64,000 bases of DNA, taken from positions 434,001 through 498,000 of the forward strand of contig CP065008.1 in NCBI GenBank assembly GCA_016699735.1. The letters are read 5' to 3'. How positions within the stretch are numbered: position 1 is the first letter of the stretch; each line of letters starts with the position of its first letter. This stretch comes from Alphaproteobacteria bacterium. Its GTDB lineage: Bacteria; Pseudomonadota; Alphaproteobacteria; Micavibrionales; Micavibrionaceae. The notes below the pieces were generated by a model. The model was given only the letters and a program-made list of their open reading frames with translations. It did no database searches and was not told the origin of the DNA. This document shows, piece by piece, positions 8,282-17,140 of the stretch. The position numbers and the translations under genes were made by a program.

Positions 8282-10972
8282 GTGAATATAGCAGAAATCG
8301 GAATAGAACTTGGTGATCTGGTCAATGAAAATTTTGATCCGGCTACATTCATCTATCGTTTTCTGGAAATATACAAAGCCCCCAAAAGCACACTTGATAA
8401 ATTTCGCAAAGGCACACAAAACAAGGCCGATATAAACGGAGATTTGCTTTGGCAGAGAAAGATATATTTCCGCCAAATACAAAGCGGAGATACAGCCAAA
8501 GCACTTGATGAAATCAAAGCCCTTAAAGTTATAAAAACCTACAAGCCCAGATTGATATTGGTTACTGACGGCAAGGAAGTATCCGCCCTCGATTTGAAAA
8601 CAGATGATTCTCTCCATTGTGATTTTATAAAATTGAGTGACCGCTTCGGTTTTTTCTTATCTGTAGCCGGAATAGATGTATATAAGGCAGTAGAGGAAAA
8701 CTGCGCAGATATTAAAGCCGCAGGACTTTTAGCAAAATTCCATGACGAAATCATGCAGGTGAATGCTGGATGGCATACGCCTGAAAAACGCCATGCCCTC
8801 AACCAATTTATGATGCGAGTTTTGTTTTGCTTATTTTCAGAGGATACAGGCAGTTTCAAAGAAGATTTATTCGTACAAACTGTATCAGATTACGGCGGTG
8901 ATAACGGCGAATATATCCAAGACCTTCTGACACAGCTTTTTGAGATCATGAACACCTCGAAAGAGAAGCGGGGCAATATTTCAACGCATATATCCGCTTT
9001 TCCCTATGTTAATGGCGGCCTGTTTGCCGATAAAACTGAAGTTCCGAAGTTCAGCAAACGCGCTAAACGCCTCCTGATTGAAGCGGCAAGGCTGGATTGG
9101 CGCGAAATTAACCCCGATATTTTTGGCTCGATGATCCAAGCGGTCGTGGATACCGATATGCGCGGTGATCTGGGAATGCACTATACGTCCGTTCCCAATA
9201 TCATGAAGGTTCTGCATCCGCTTTTTCTCATGTCTTTGGAAGAAGAATTTGAGGAAGCGCAGGGACGGCGTGATGAACGCGCACGGCTTCAAAAGCTGCT
9301 TACTCGCATTTCAAAAATCAGGGTATTTGATCCAGCCTGTGGCTCTGGAAACTTCCTGATTATAGCCTATCGAGAGCTTAGAAAGCTCGAAATGCGAATA
9401 TTCCAGCGTGAGGATGATCTGGACGGCGGCACGATCCGAAACCGTTATGAAACCCATGTTAAAATCTCAAATTTCTATGGCATAGAGCTTGCCGATTTTG
9501 CCGCAGAAACCGCCAAATTATCGCTCTGGATTGCCGAATATCAGATGAATCAGAGATTCAAAAATCTATTCGGAGAAATGCCAGACCCTTTTCCATTGAA
9601 TGAAGGCGGTCATATCACCAGTGGCAATGCCCTGCGAGAAAACTGGGAAGAAATTTGCCCACCCGTAAATGATCCAGAAATTGAAACCTATATCGTAGGA
9701 AACCCGCCATATTTAGGAAGCACTTTCCAAAATCCAGAACAGAAGCAGGATATGGCGTCGGTATTTTCCCCCATAACCAAAAACTATAAAAACCTAGACT
9801 ATGTAACGGCTTGGTATCTAAAAGGAGCGCACTACTGCACCAAACATCAGGCAGAATGCGCTTTTGTAGCGACCAATTCGATTTGTCAGGGTGAACAAGT
9901 AGCTCTGCTCTGGCCTTTGATATTCAAAATGGGTTTAGAAATAGGTTTTGCACACCAATCTTTCAAATGGAGTAATCTGGCAACAAATAACGCAGGTGTT
10001 ACCTGCTCAATTATTGGAATTAGAAAAAATTGTGACCAAAAAAAAATACTATTTCATGATGAAATTGCCCGTAATGTAAAAAACATTGGGGCATATCTCA
10101 TTGAAATGCCTAATGTTATAGTTCAAAAATCATCAAAGCCGCTTAACAGCTTGCCTAACATGGATTACGGCAATAAACCTGTAGATGGTGGTAATCTCAT
10201 TCTATCCGCTGAAGAAAAAAACGAGCTTATTGGTAAATACCCTCAAGCAGAAAAATTGATACGACGTTTCTATGGATCACAAGAGCTTATCAAGGGTATT
10301 GAGAGGTGGTGTTTGTGGATTCAAAATGATGATCTACCTTTCGCAAACAGCATACCGCCTATAGCACAGCGCATTAAAAATGTTCATGCTCTTAGATTAA
10401 AAAGCAAAGATAGTGGCGCAAATAAAATGGCAGAGCGCGCACACCAATTTAGAGAGATGAATATTGCTCAGGAACACTACCTGATTATTCCCAGTGTTTC
10501 CTCGGAAAATAGACCTTATATACCCGTGGACTTATCAGATTCAAAATCTTGTATTAGTAATCTGGCTTTTGGAATATATGACTGCCCTATATATGTATTT
10601 TCGATAGTTGCCTCAAAACTGCATAACATATGGATAAAAGCCGTTTGCGGCCAGCTAGAAACACGAGTGCGCTATTCAAATACCCTCGGTTACAACACAT
10701 TTCCGCTCCCAGCTTTGACTAAAGAAGATAAAGAAGAGCTGGAAAACCATGCTTGGAATATCTTAGGAATACGGCAATCCTACACTGGCAAAACAATCGC
10801 ATGGCTTTACGATCCCAAAACAACGCCAGCCGACCTACTCGCCGCGCACAAATCTCTCGATGATTGCCTTGAAAAAATCTACATAGGCCGCCCTTTCAAA
10901 GACGATACCGAACGCCTCGAACACTTGTTCAAAATGTATGAAAAAATGACCGCAAAAGGGGGTAAAAAATGA
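8282..10972 (+). CDS. MmeI-like DNA adenine methyltransferase with inactivated nuclease domain
   Basis: The 896 residues follow the MmeI (type IIG restriction-modification) architecture along their whole length. The parts are a short N-terminal domain, a helical spacer with LLFCLF-like and AFPYVNGGLF segments, a SAM-binding motif FDPACGSGNFLI (349-360), a catalytic NPPY (474-477), a target-recognition region (about 600-800) and the C-terminal LYDPKTTPADLL segment. In MmeI the nuclease motif is D-x9-E-x-K. Here Asp54 is kept, but the E-x-K place reads Arg64-Gln65-Ile66, so cleavage activity is probably lost and only modification and recognition remain. The start codon is GTG with a weak ribosome site. 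It overlaps the next gene by ATGA. AT-rich codon use compared with the flanking chromosome points to transfer. Confidence 0.9.
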   Translation: MNIAEIGIELGDLVNENFDPATFIYRFLEIYKAPKSTLDKFRKGTQNKADINGDLLWQRKIYFRQIQSGDTAKALDEIKALKVIKTYKPRLILVTDGKEVSALDLKTDDSLHCDFIKLSDRFGFFLSVAGIDVYKAVEENCADIKAAGLLAKFHDEIMQVNAGWHTPEKRHALNQFMMRVLFCLFSEDTGSFKEDLFVQTVSDYGGDNGEYIQDLLTQLFEIMNTSKEKRGNISTHISAFPYVNGGLFADKTEVPKFSKRAKRLLIEAARLDWREINPDIFGSMIQAVVDTDMRGDLGMHYTSVPNIMKVLHPLFLMSLEEEFEEAQGRRDERARLQKLLTRISKIRVFDPACGSGNFLIIAYRELRKLEMRIFQREDDLDGGTIRNRYETHVKISNFYGIELADFAAETAKLSLWIAEYQMNQRFKNLFGEMPDPFPLNEGGHITSGNALRENWEEICPPVNDPEIETYIVGNPPYLGSTFQNPEQKQDMASVFSPITKNYKNLDYVTAWYLKGAHYCTKHQAECAFVATNSICQGEQVALLWPLIFKMGLEIGFAHQSFKWSNLATNNAGVTCSIIGIRKNCDQKKILFHDEIARNVKNIGAYLIEMPNVIVQKSSKPLNSLPNMDYGNKPVDGGNLILSAEEKNELIGKYPQAEKLIRRFYGSQELIKGIERWCLWIQNDDLPFANSIPPIAQRIKNVHALRLKSKDSGANKMAERAHQFREMNIAQEHYLIIPSVSSENRPYIPVDLSDSKSCISNLAFGIYDCPIYVFSIVASKLHNIWIKAVCGQLETRVRYSNTLGYNTFPLPALTKEDKEELENHAWNILGIRQSYTGKTIAWLYDPKTTPADLLAAHKSLDDCLEKIYIGRPFKDDTERLEHLFKMYEKMTAKGGKK

Positions 10973-11709
10973 TTTTTGATAATATTGATTATTCAAAACT
11001 CCCCTCAAGCGGAGAAGAAGCATTCATTGAATTTGAAAGACAGTTACGACATGAATACAACGGCACAGTTGAATACGACAGAAATGTCAGAGAAAATACA
11101 GACATGAACGGTAATTATATAGGCTCTTATGCCCCTGAAAGAGCCTATCTAAACTCAATCATGGCTTTTATTGATGAATATAATCTTGATCTTGACATAG
11201 CAGACTGTGGTAGCCTCAGGGGTTACGAATTTTATGAAAAATTTGAAGAACTAAAAGCAAAAATTGGCTATGCCGTAACACGATTTAGCATCAGAAAACA
11301 TAGGATTGGCGAAGGAACAGTTGGGACGCTTATATACATAGAAAGCTCGTATAAAGCTGAAATTGGATCGCTTTTGGAAAAGATTAGAAAAATTGTGAAT
11401 CAAGAAGTTAAAGATGTTAAGAAGAGAGATCATATATTTTCAAAAATCGCCTCTTTGCAATCAGAAGTGGATAGGGATCAAACAACTGTTGATGCGCTGT
11501 TTTCTCGAATGCTTGATTTATCTTCGACAATAGGCGAAAGCGCAGAAAATTTAGAACCTTTAATAAATCTTCTGGAAAGAATAAAAAAAGTGTTTTGGGA
11601 TAAATCTAATAAAGTTGAATTGCTGCCGCAAAAAGAGCGGCAAAAGCTAATCACAAAAGAAAATAAATCCTCAGAAATAGATGAATTTGAGGATGAAATA
11701 CCATTTTAG
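10969..11709 (+). CDS. Unrecognised protein with an SSB-like C-terminal tail
   Basis: The 246-residue product overlaps the methyltransferase by ATGA and is followed 14 bases later by the helicase, so it is a core member of the operon. I recognise no domain. The middle (about residues 130-210) is helical and charged, probably coiled coil. The last residues read EIDEFEDEIPF. This matches the acidic IPF tail of bacterial single-stranded DNA-binding proteins (DDDIPF in E. coli, DDEIPF in many alphaproteobacteria), which docks RecQ, PriA, ExoI, RecO and other partners. No OB fold is evident in the rest. A role in bringing the helicase or nuclease to host repair proteins, or in sensing or mimicking SSB, is inference. 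Confidence 0.8.
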   Translation: MIFDNIDYSKLPSSGEEAFIEFERQLRHEYNGTVEYDRNVRENTDMNGNYIGSYAPERAYLNSIMAFIDEYNLDLDIADCGSLRGYEFYEKFEELKAKIGYAVTRFSIRKHRIGEGTVGTLIYIESSYKAEIGSLLEKIRKIVNQEVKDVKKRDHIFSKIASLQSEVDRDQTTVDALFSRMLDLSSTIGESAENLEPLINLLERIKKVFWDKSNKVELLPQKERQKLITKENKSSEIDEFEDEIPF

Positions 11710-11723
11710 AAAAGGTGATATAA

Positions 11724-13700
11724 ATGCCAAATTTTGTTGAGGTAGCATACGACCAAACAGGGGAAAGCCAGAAGCAAAATGCTATGGGCATGAGAGCCAT
11801 GCAAGCCAGAGCCTTTGCAGAGCGCGGGTCTCAATATCTTCTGGTAAAAGCACCGCCAGCATCGGGCAAATCCCGTGCTTTGATGTTTATTGGTCTCGAC
11901 AAACTCGAAAACCAAGGCATTCAAAAGGTTATAGTAGCTGTGCCGGAACGCTCAATCGGTTCATCCTTCAAATCAACAGAGCTTACAAAATACGGGTTTT
12001 CTCGTGATTGGAGCGTGGATGAGCAATGGAATCTTTGTACTGCCGGAGGGGATGCAGGGAAGGTTAGCAAATTTCAGTCCTTCATGGAAAGTGACGCCAA
12101 AATTCTGGTTTGCACCCATGCCACGTTGCGCTTTGCCTTTGATAAAATCGGGGTAGAACCTTTTGCCAAATGCCTGCTGGCGATTGATGAGTTTCACCAT
12201 GCCTCTGCGGATGCCGATAACCGCCTTGGCGAGGTCGTGCGTAAACTTCTTGATGATGGCCGCGCCCATATTGTCGCTATGACAGGAAGCTATTTCAGAG
12301 GCGATAGCCTGCCTGTCCTGCGGCCTGAGGATGAAGAGAAATTCACCCGTGTAAGCTATACCTACTATGAGCAGCTTAACGGCTATACCCATCTTAAAAC
12401 CCTTGGAATTGGTTATCATTTCTATCGGGGAAATTACCTCGATGCGATTATGGAGGTTCTTGACCCTAAGAAAACCATCATTCACATCCCGAACGTCAAC
12501 TCTGCTGAAAGCACCAGTGAAAAATACGTCGAAGTTGACAGGATTATTGACCATCTGGGCGAATGGCAGGAAACCTGCCCTGACACAGGTTTGCACATCA
12601 TAAAGCACAAATGCGGTAAATTACTGCGTGTTGCCGATCTGGTCGAAGATGACGCAAAGACCAGAAACCGTGTCATGGAAACCTTGCGAAATGTGTCCAG
12701 TGCGGATGATCTGGACATTATCATAGCCCTTGGCATGGCGAAAGAAGGTTTTGACTGGACGTACTGTGAACACGCTCTTACGATTGGTTATCGTGGATCA
12801 TTGACAGAAATTATCCAGATTATTGGCCGCTCCACCCGTGATTGCCCTAACAAAGCCCACGCCCAGTTTACCAATCTGATTGCAGAGCCGGATACCAGCC
12901 AAGAAAATGTAACCTCTGCTGTAAACGATATGCTCAAAGCCATAGCTGCTTCGCTGCTTATGGAGCAGGTTCTAGCCCCCAATTTTAAGTTCAAGACCCA
13001 CCCAACAGGCGATAATCTCGACGGCTCTGTGAAAGTCGTAGATATTGATTACACTCAGAGCGAAACAACAGTTGCGATCAAGGGTTTCGCAGAACCTAGC
13101 ACGCCCCGTGTTAAGCAAATCGTACAAAACGATCTAGTTGATTTAATGGCAAAAATTATGCAAGACGAACGTGTTATCAGGGCAGCGATTAACCCTGATG
13201 AGATTGCACCTGAAGTAGTTTCACAGGTTTACATCCCTAAGGTTATTGAGAAAAAATATCCAGAATTATCAGAGCAAGAAGTTGAAGAAATTAGGCAGCA
13301 CGTCATGGCAAATGCTGTATTCAAAACCTCGGCAGAGGGCGGAATGCCGGAGCTAAACAATAACCTAATAAAGTTGGTTAATAAATTCGTGAATGTTCGG
13401 GATTTGGATGTTGATCTTATTGACTCTATAAACCCGTTCCAGCTTGCCTACGAGGTTATGTCAAAATCTATTGATGCCGATATTCTAAAGGTAATTCATG
13501 GTGCAATTACCGCTACAAAAATCAAAATGACGGAGGAAGAGGCTACCTCATTATATCCGCGTATTCGTGCTTTCAAGGATTCACATGGGCGAGAGCCAAG
13601 TATGGTTTCTTCCGACCCTATGGAACGACGAATGGCAGAAGCCCTTGAATGGATACGCAACAAGAAACGTGAAAAATTGCGTTCTCAGCAATCGGCATAG
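11724..13700 (+). CDS. Superfamily 2 DEAD/DEAH-type helicase of the defence operon
   Basis: The 658-residue product has SF2 helicase motifs: Walker A APPASGKSR (43-51), motif II DEFH (155-158), motif III MTGSYFRG (about 191-198), a QIIGRSTRD motif VI near residue 370, and a C-terminal accessory region of about 250 residues. The ribosome site AAAGGTG precedes the ATG. Such enzymes translocate on DNA in type I and type III restriction systems and in several other phage-defence systems. Between the SSB-tailed protein and the GIY-YIG nuclease gene it would be the motor linking recognition by the MmeI-like subunit to cleavage. Substrate and polarity cannot be read from sequence. Confidence 0.88.
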   Translation: MPNFVEVAYDQTGESQKQNAMGMRAMQARAFAERGSQYLLVKAPPASGKSRALMFIGLDKLENQGIQKVIVAVPERSIGSSFKSTELTKYGFSRDWSVDEQWNLCTAGGDAGKVSKFQSFMESDAKILVCTHATLRFAFDKIGVEPFAKCLLAIDEFHHASADADNRLGEVVRKLLDDGRAHIVAMTGSYFRGDSLPVLRPEDEEKFTRVSYTYYEQLNGYTHLKTLGIGYHFYRGNYLDAIMEVLDPKKTIIHIPNVNSAESTSEKYVEVDRIIDHLGEWQETCPDTGLHIIKHKCGKLLRVADLVEDDAKTRNRVMETLRNVSSADDLDIIIALGMAKEGFDWTYCEHALTIGYRGSLTEIIQIIGRSTRDCPNKAHAQFTNLIAEPDTSQENVTSAVNDMLKAIAASLLMEQVLAPNFKFKTHPTGDNLDGSVKVVDIDYTQSETTVAIKGFAEPSTPRVKQIVQNDLVDLMAKIMQDERVIRAAINPDEIAPEVVSQVYIPKVIEKKYPELSEQEVEEIRQHVMANAVFKTSAEGGMPELNNNLIKLVNKFVNVRDLDVDLIDSINPFQLAYEVMSKSIDADILKVIHGAITATKIKMTEEEATSLYPRIRAFKDSHGREPSMVSSDPMERRMAEALEWIRNKKREKLRSQQSA

Positions 13701-13711
13701 GATTTCAGGAT

Positions 13712-14893
13712 ATGCCAAGAATGACTTTAGATGATATTCTTGCCCTAGATGATGATCTTTTGGACGTGAAGCTCTCTAGCAACCATGCCGGAACAGAAGA
13801 TCAAAGAATCCTTAGTGTATTTGAAGAAATTAATTTATTCATAGACAAGCATAAGCGAAAACCCGCAGAAGGCAAAAATCCTTCTGTTTTCGAGCGTAGC
13901 CTTAAGATCAAACTTTCCGGCATTCTGAATGATGCAAATAGGCATGACTTTTTACTCGAACATGACAGGCACGGGCTGTTACCTTCTGTTCCAGTGAAGT
14001 CTCCTAAAACATTGGATGAAATCCTTGATCTGGACGATGATCTTTTAACCACCCCGAAAGACGATATTTTTAATTTGGTTCATGTGCTATCTGCGGCTGA
14101 TAGACCAGATATGATTTCTGACCGCCGCCCATGTCTTGATTTTGAGAGCTTTAAGCCTCTTTTCGAAAAATGTTCCCAAGAAATCAATACTGGTAAGCGC
14201 AAAACGCTTAAATTTTCAAAAGAGCAGGAAATCAATGCTGGTGAATTTTTCATACTGAACGGTGTCATGGTTTATGTTGCCGAAGTGGGGGAAACACACA
14301 TTCGAAATGGCAAAAAAAATGCTCGCTTAAGACTAATATTTGACAATGGTATGGAGGGAAAGAACCTTCTTCGATCATTAGCTACAGAACTGTATAAGGA
14401 TAAAAACGGGCGCCGCGTATCTAATCCAGAAGTTGGCGGCCTTTTTGATTCTCAGCCAGAAGAAGGGGACTTACAAACGGGCATGATCTATGTGGTTAGA
14501 AGCCTGTCACCCGATCCAGAAATCAAGAAATACGATGGAATGCTCCATAAAATCGGATTCACCTCTGGAAAAATGGAGATTCGTATTCAAAACGCCAAGG
14601 ATGATCCAACATTTCTTATGGCGGCCGTTCATCCTGTCGCAACATATATTCTCTACAACATTGACAAAGTTAAGCTGGAATATCTTCTACATAGCTTCTT
14701 CGCAGAAGCACGGCTTGATATTGATATAGCCGACCGTTTCGGGAAGAAAATCAAACCTAGAGAATGGTTTTTATTAAAATATGAAACGATTGCCGAAGCT
14801 GTATCCAGACTGAAAGACGGTTCAATCGTAGATTATAAGTTTGATTTAGATACGGGAAATTTAATCCTACGGGAACAAGTAAATGCAAAATGA
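13712..14893 (+). CDS. GIY-YIG (T5orf172-type) nuclease with duplicated acidic motif
   Basis: The C-terminal third is a GIY-YIG nuclease domain: MIYVVRS (258-264, GIY strand), HKIGFTS (279-285, YIG strand), catalytic Arg291 and metal-binding Glu323 in KLEYLLHSFF. This arrangement matches the T5orf172 branch. The N-terminal 120 residues carry the same 13-residue motif twice: TLDDILALDDDLL at 5-17 and TLDEILDLDDDLL at 100-112, 11 of 13 identical, each followed by a short spacer. These may be linear docking motifs for the helicase or methyltransferase. Being the only intact nuclease in the operon, it is the likely effector that cuts unmodified DNA. Gap to the helicase is 11 bases. Confidence 0.87.
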   Translation: MPRMTLDDILALDDDLLDVKLSSNHAGTEDQRILSVFEEINLFIDKHKRKPAEGKNPSVFERSLKIKLSGILNDANRHDFLLEHDRHGLLPSVPVKSPKTLDEILDLDDDLLTTPKDDIFNLVHVLSAADRPDMISDRRPCLDFESFKPLFEKCSQEINTGKRKTLKFSKEQEINAGEFFILNGVMVYVAEVGETHIRNGKKNARLRLIFDNGMEGKNLLRSLATELYKDKNGRRVSNPEVGGLFDSQPEEGDLQTGMIYVVRSLSPDPEIKKYDGMLHKIGFTSGKMEIRIQNAKDDPTFLMAAVHPVATYILYNIDKVKLEYLLHSFFAEARLDIDIADRFGKKIKPREWFLLKYETIAEAVSRLKDGSIVDYKFDLDTGNLILREQVNAK

Positions 14894-14944
14894 TACCTCA
14901 AAAATTACTTGCTTAAACAGCTATTTGCGGAAATGATATGTCTT

Positions 14945-15871
14945 ATGAGTAATAGCGCAAAAGACTGGAAATCATTTGAAGAGCAAATAGGCATCCTCCA
15001 ATCAAGGGGGATGATTATTGATGACAAATCGGAAGCATTAATATTTTTAGAACGTGTTGGCTATTATAGGCTGAGTGGCTATTGGTATCCCTTTCGTAAA
15101 TTTGATAATGGTGCGCGGCAGGACGACTTTATCCCTGAAACACGTTTTTCTGATATTATCTCATTATATGATTTTGATCGCAGGCTTCGCTTGCTTGCCC
15201 TTGATGCGGTAGAGCGTATTGAACTATCTGTTCAGGTTGATATTGCTTATCTTCTAGGAAAACGCGATCCTTTTGCTCATGAAAGTCCGAATGAACTTCA
15301 CGGTAATTTTTCAAGACCCAGAAGAAGCGGACAATCAGAATATGACCTGTGGATTGAGGATTACAATCGGCTTGTAGATCGTTCTAAGCGCAAACCCTTT
15401 GTAGCCCATAATTTGAAAAAATATGGCAAATTACCTATTTGGGTAGCTATTGAAATATTTGATTTTGGGGCAATGTCAAAGCTCTATGCGGGCATGAAAC
15501 ATCAAGACAAAATCAATATAGAAAAGAAATTTGGTCTTAACGCGGGAACAGAATTTGAAACATGGCTTAGAGGCTTTAACTTTATCCGCAATACTGCTGC
15601 ACATCATAGCAGGCTTTGGAATTGCAATGTCTTGGAAAGGGCTATAATTCCGCGCTCAAAATTAAAGCTATACCCCTTAAACAATTCAAGGCCGTTTCTA
15701 TATTTTTGCATGATGCAAAGTGTTTTAAAGGTGATCTGTCCTGATGCCAGATGGGGTGAAAGATTTATTGAATTGCTGAATACATTTCCAGAGGTTAAAA
15801 ACCAAGCAATCAAATTGGAAGATATGGGATTTATAGAAGGCGCAAAAGAATGGCCACTTTGGAAAACATGA
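14945..15871 (+). CDS. Abi_2 family abortive infection protein
   Basis: The product (about 308 residues from the ATG at 14945; in-frame ATG at 14933 and TTG at 14909 are alternatives, none with a good ribosome site) matches the Abi_2 (AbiD/AbiF) family. It has the N-terminal EALIFLERVGYYRLSGYWYPF segment, FDRRLRLLALDAVERIELSV in the middle, and the HEPN-type RNTAAHHSRLWN motif in the C-terminal half. HEPN proteins of this group are RNases that act on tRNA or other RNA during phage infection. The gene lies about 50 bases after the GIY-YIG gene and is on the same strand, so it is probably in or next to the same transcription unit. Activity is inferred from the family. Confidence 0.85.
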   Translation: MSNSAKDWKSFEEQIGILQSRGMIIDDKSEALIFLERVGYYRLSGYWYPFRKFDNGARQDDFIPETRFSDIISLYDFDRRLRLLALDAVERIELSVQVDIAYLLGKRDPFAHESPNELHGNFSRPRRSGQSEYDLWIEDYNRLVDRSKRKPFVAHNLKKYGKLPIWVAIEIFDFGAMSKLYAGMKHQDKINIEKKFGLNAGTEFETWLRGFNFIRNTAAHHSRLWNCNVLERAIIPRSKLKLYPLNNSRPFLYFCMMQSVLKVICPDARWGERFIELLNTFPEVKNQAIKLEDMGFIEGAKEWPLWKT

Positions 15872-15876
15872 TCCCT

Positions 15877-15921
15877 AAAAAAAGAAAGCCGATGCGTACA
15901 CTTGCGTGAAGAGGCATCGGG
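15877..15921 (-). terminator. Terminator between the Abi_2 gene and the converging unknown gene
   Basis: Seven-base arms CCGATGC (15889-15895) and GCATCGG (15914-15920); on the minus strand the stem is followed by a T-rich run (complement of the A run at 15877-15887). It would end the minus-strand transcript from the gene at 17129. The following bases to 16073 are very AT-rich with no gene seen. Confidence 0.7.
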
Positions 15922-16073
15922 CATATTAAGGATAGTGTACAATTTTATAAATTTTAAAGCAATTTAAATTTCTAAACTAGTTTAGTCCTTAAACTGTTTA
16001 AATAATTAATTTAAAACATAACCAGTTGATTTGTCTTGTATATTTCAAGACAGACAGTTGGTGTCTATGGTAA

Positions 16074-17129
16074 TTATTTTGGTAAATCAACACTTACAAT
16101 GTCTTCAAGAATTAACCTAATAGGTTGATTAGAGGCATCTCTAACAAAATAAAACGACGCTCCAATCCGCTCTGAACGTAATGCCTCAGATATAATAGCA
16201 AGTTTTTTCTTTTTAATACTCATTGGAACTTGAAACGCGATAGGTTTAATAAACTGCACTTCATTTCTAAATTTACCCCAGCCAGTATCCTTATCGTAAG
16301 CTCTAACAATCCCTTCGATATAGGTTGGAGTTTTGTCGATATTCACCTCCCCTAGGTTTTCTAAAGATTGCCTATCGAATACGCATACTTTCTGATCCGA
16401 TTGTCCTAATGAAATTGAAAGAGAATTTGCTGATCCTCTTAAAGGAAGCGCTAATTCTTGGCTATGTTTTCTAAATAAGTCTGACAACTGTACTAATTGT
16501 TCATCACTAATTGATGAAAGAACGGACTTAATTGGCTCAGAAGTTTTTTCAAATTCTATTTCGGCAAGCAATTCCTGTTGTATATAATCTTTCTCAAATT
16601 CTGTTTCAATAGCATTAGGTTTAAGATGGTTTACTTGTGGTAAGCTATAACCAGCAATAACCTCCAAAGCTTGCTGGGCAGTCGCTTCCTTAGCTCCTAA
16701 AATATCTGCCATTATTTGCAATCTTTTAGTCTCCTCAGATGATTGAAGTGTTCTTTCTCTTTCGCGGGAAAGCTCTATTTGGGCAAGCTCCATAGCTAAC
16801 TCTTTACCTTTTGAAGGAGGCTTTAATTTATTCATGATGTAAGAGAAAAGAGAAGTGAGAGGGACTTTTAAAGTGCATTGAGCTATGTTGGGAATTTTTT
16901 CAAGTATTACAGAAAGTTCCCAAGAACCTTCCTTGGCCGCCGAAACTCTAATATCTGCTTCAATTTTTTTTGAAATTCGATCTAATACTATGCCTTTTTG
17001 CCTAAAGTGTTCGATCTTATAAATCAATTTTGCAGCCGCGTATTGAAACCTAGCAGCCTCATAAAAGTTAAGTTCGTGACTGTCTGCTATTCCACCACTA
17101 AAAGAAAAAACTATTGCATCATCTTGCAT
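16074..17129 (-). CDS. Uncharacterised cytoplasmic protein of the mobile element
   Basis: The 351 residues show no signal peptide or membrane segment. The N-terminal part (IVFSFSGGIADSHELNFYEA) and a C-terminal beta-rich part (TYIEGIVRAYDKDTGWGKF) look like two domains joined by a coiled-coil-like stretch (about 110-150). I recognise no named family and no catalytic motif. It follows the P63C gene by 11 bases on the same strand, so both are probably made from one promoter. AT-rich base use is like the defence operon. A role in phage response or element regulation is possible from context only. Confidence 0.65.
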   Translation of the reverse strand: MQDDAIVFSFSGGIADSHELNFYEAARFQYAAAKLIYKIEHFRQKGIVLDRISKKIEADIRVSAAKEGSWELSVILEKIPNIAQCTLKVPLTSLFSYIMNKLKPPSKGKELAMELAQIELSRERERTLQSSEETKRLQIMADILGAKEATAQQALEVIAGYSLPQVNHLKPNAIETEFEKDYIQQELLAEIEFEKTSEPIKSVLSSISDEQLVQLSDLFRKHSQELALPLRGSANSLSISLGQSDQKVCVFDRQSLENLGEVNIDKTPTYIEGIVRAYDKDTGWGKFRNEVQFIKPIAFQVPMSIKKKKLAIISEALRSERIGASFYFVRDASNQPIRLILEDIVSVDLPK

Positions 17130-17140
17130 TCAAAAACCTC

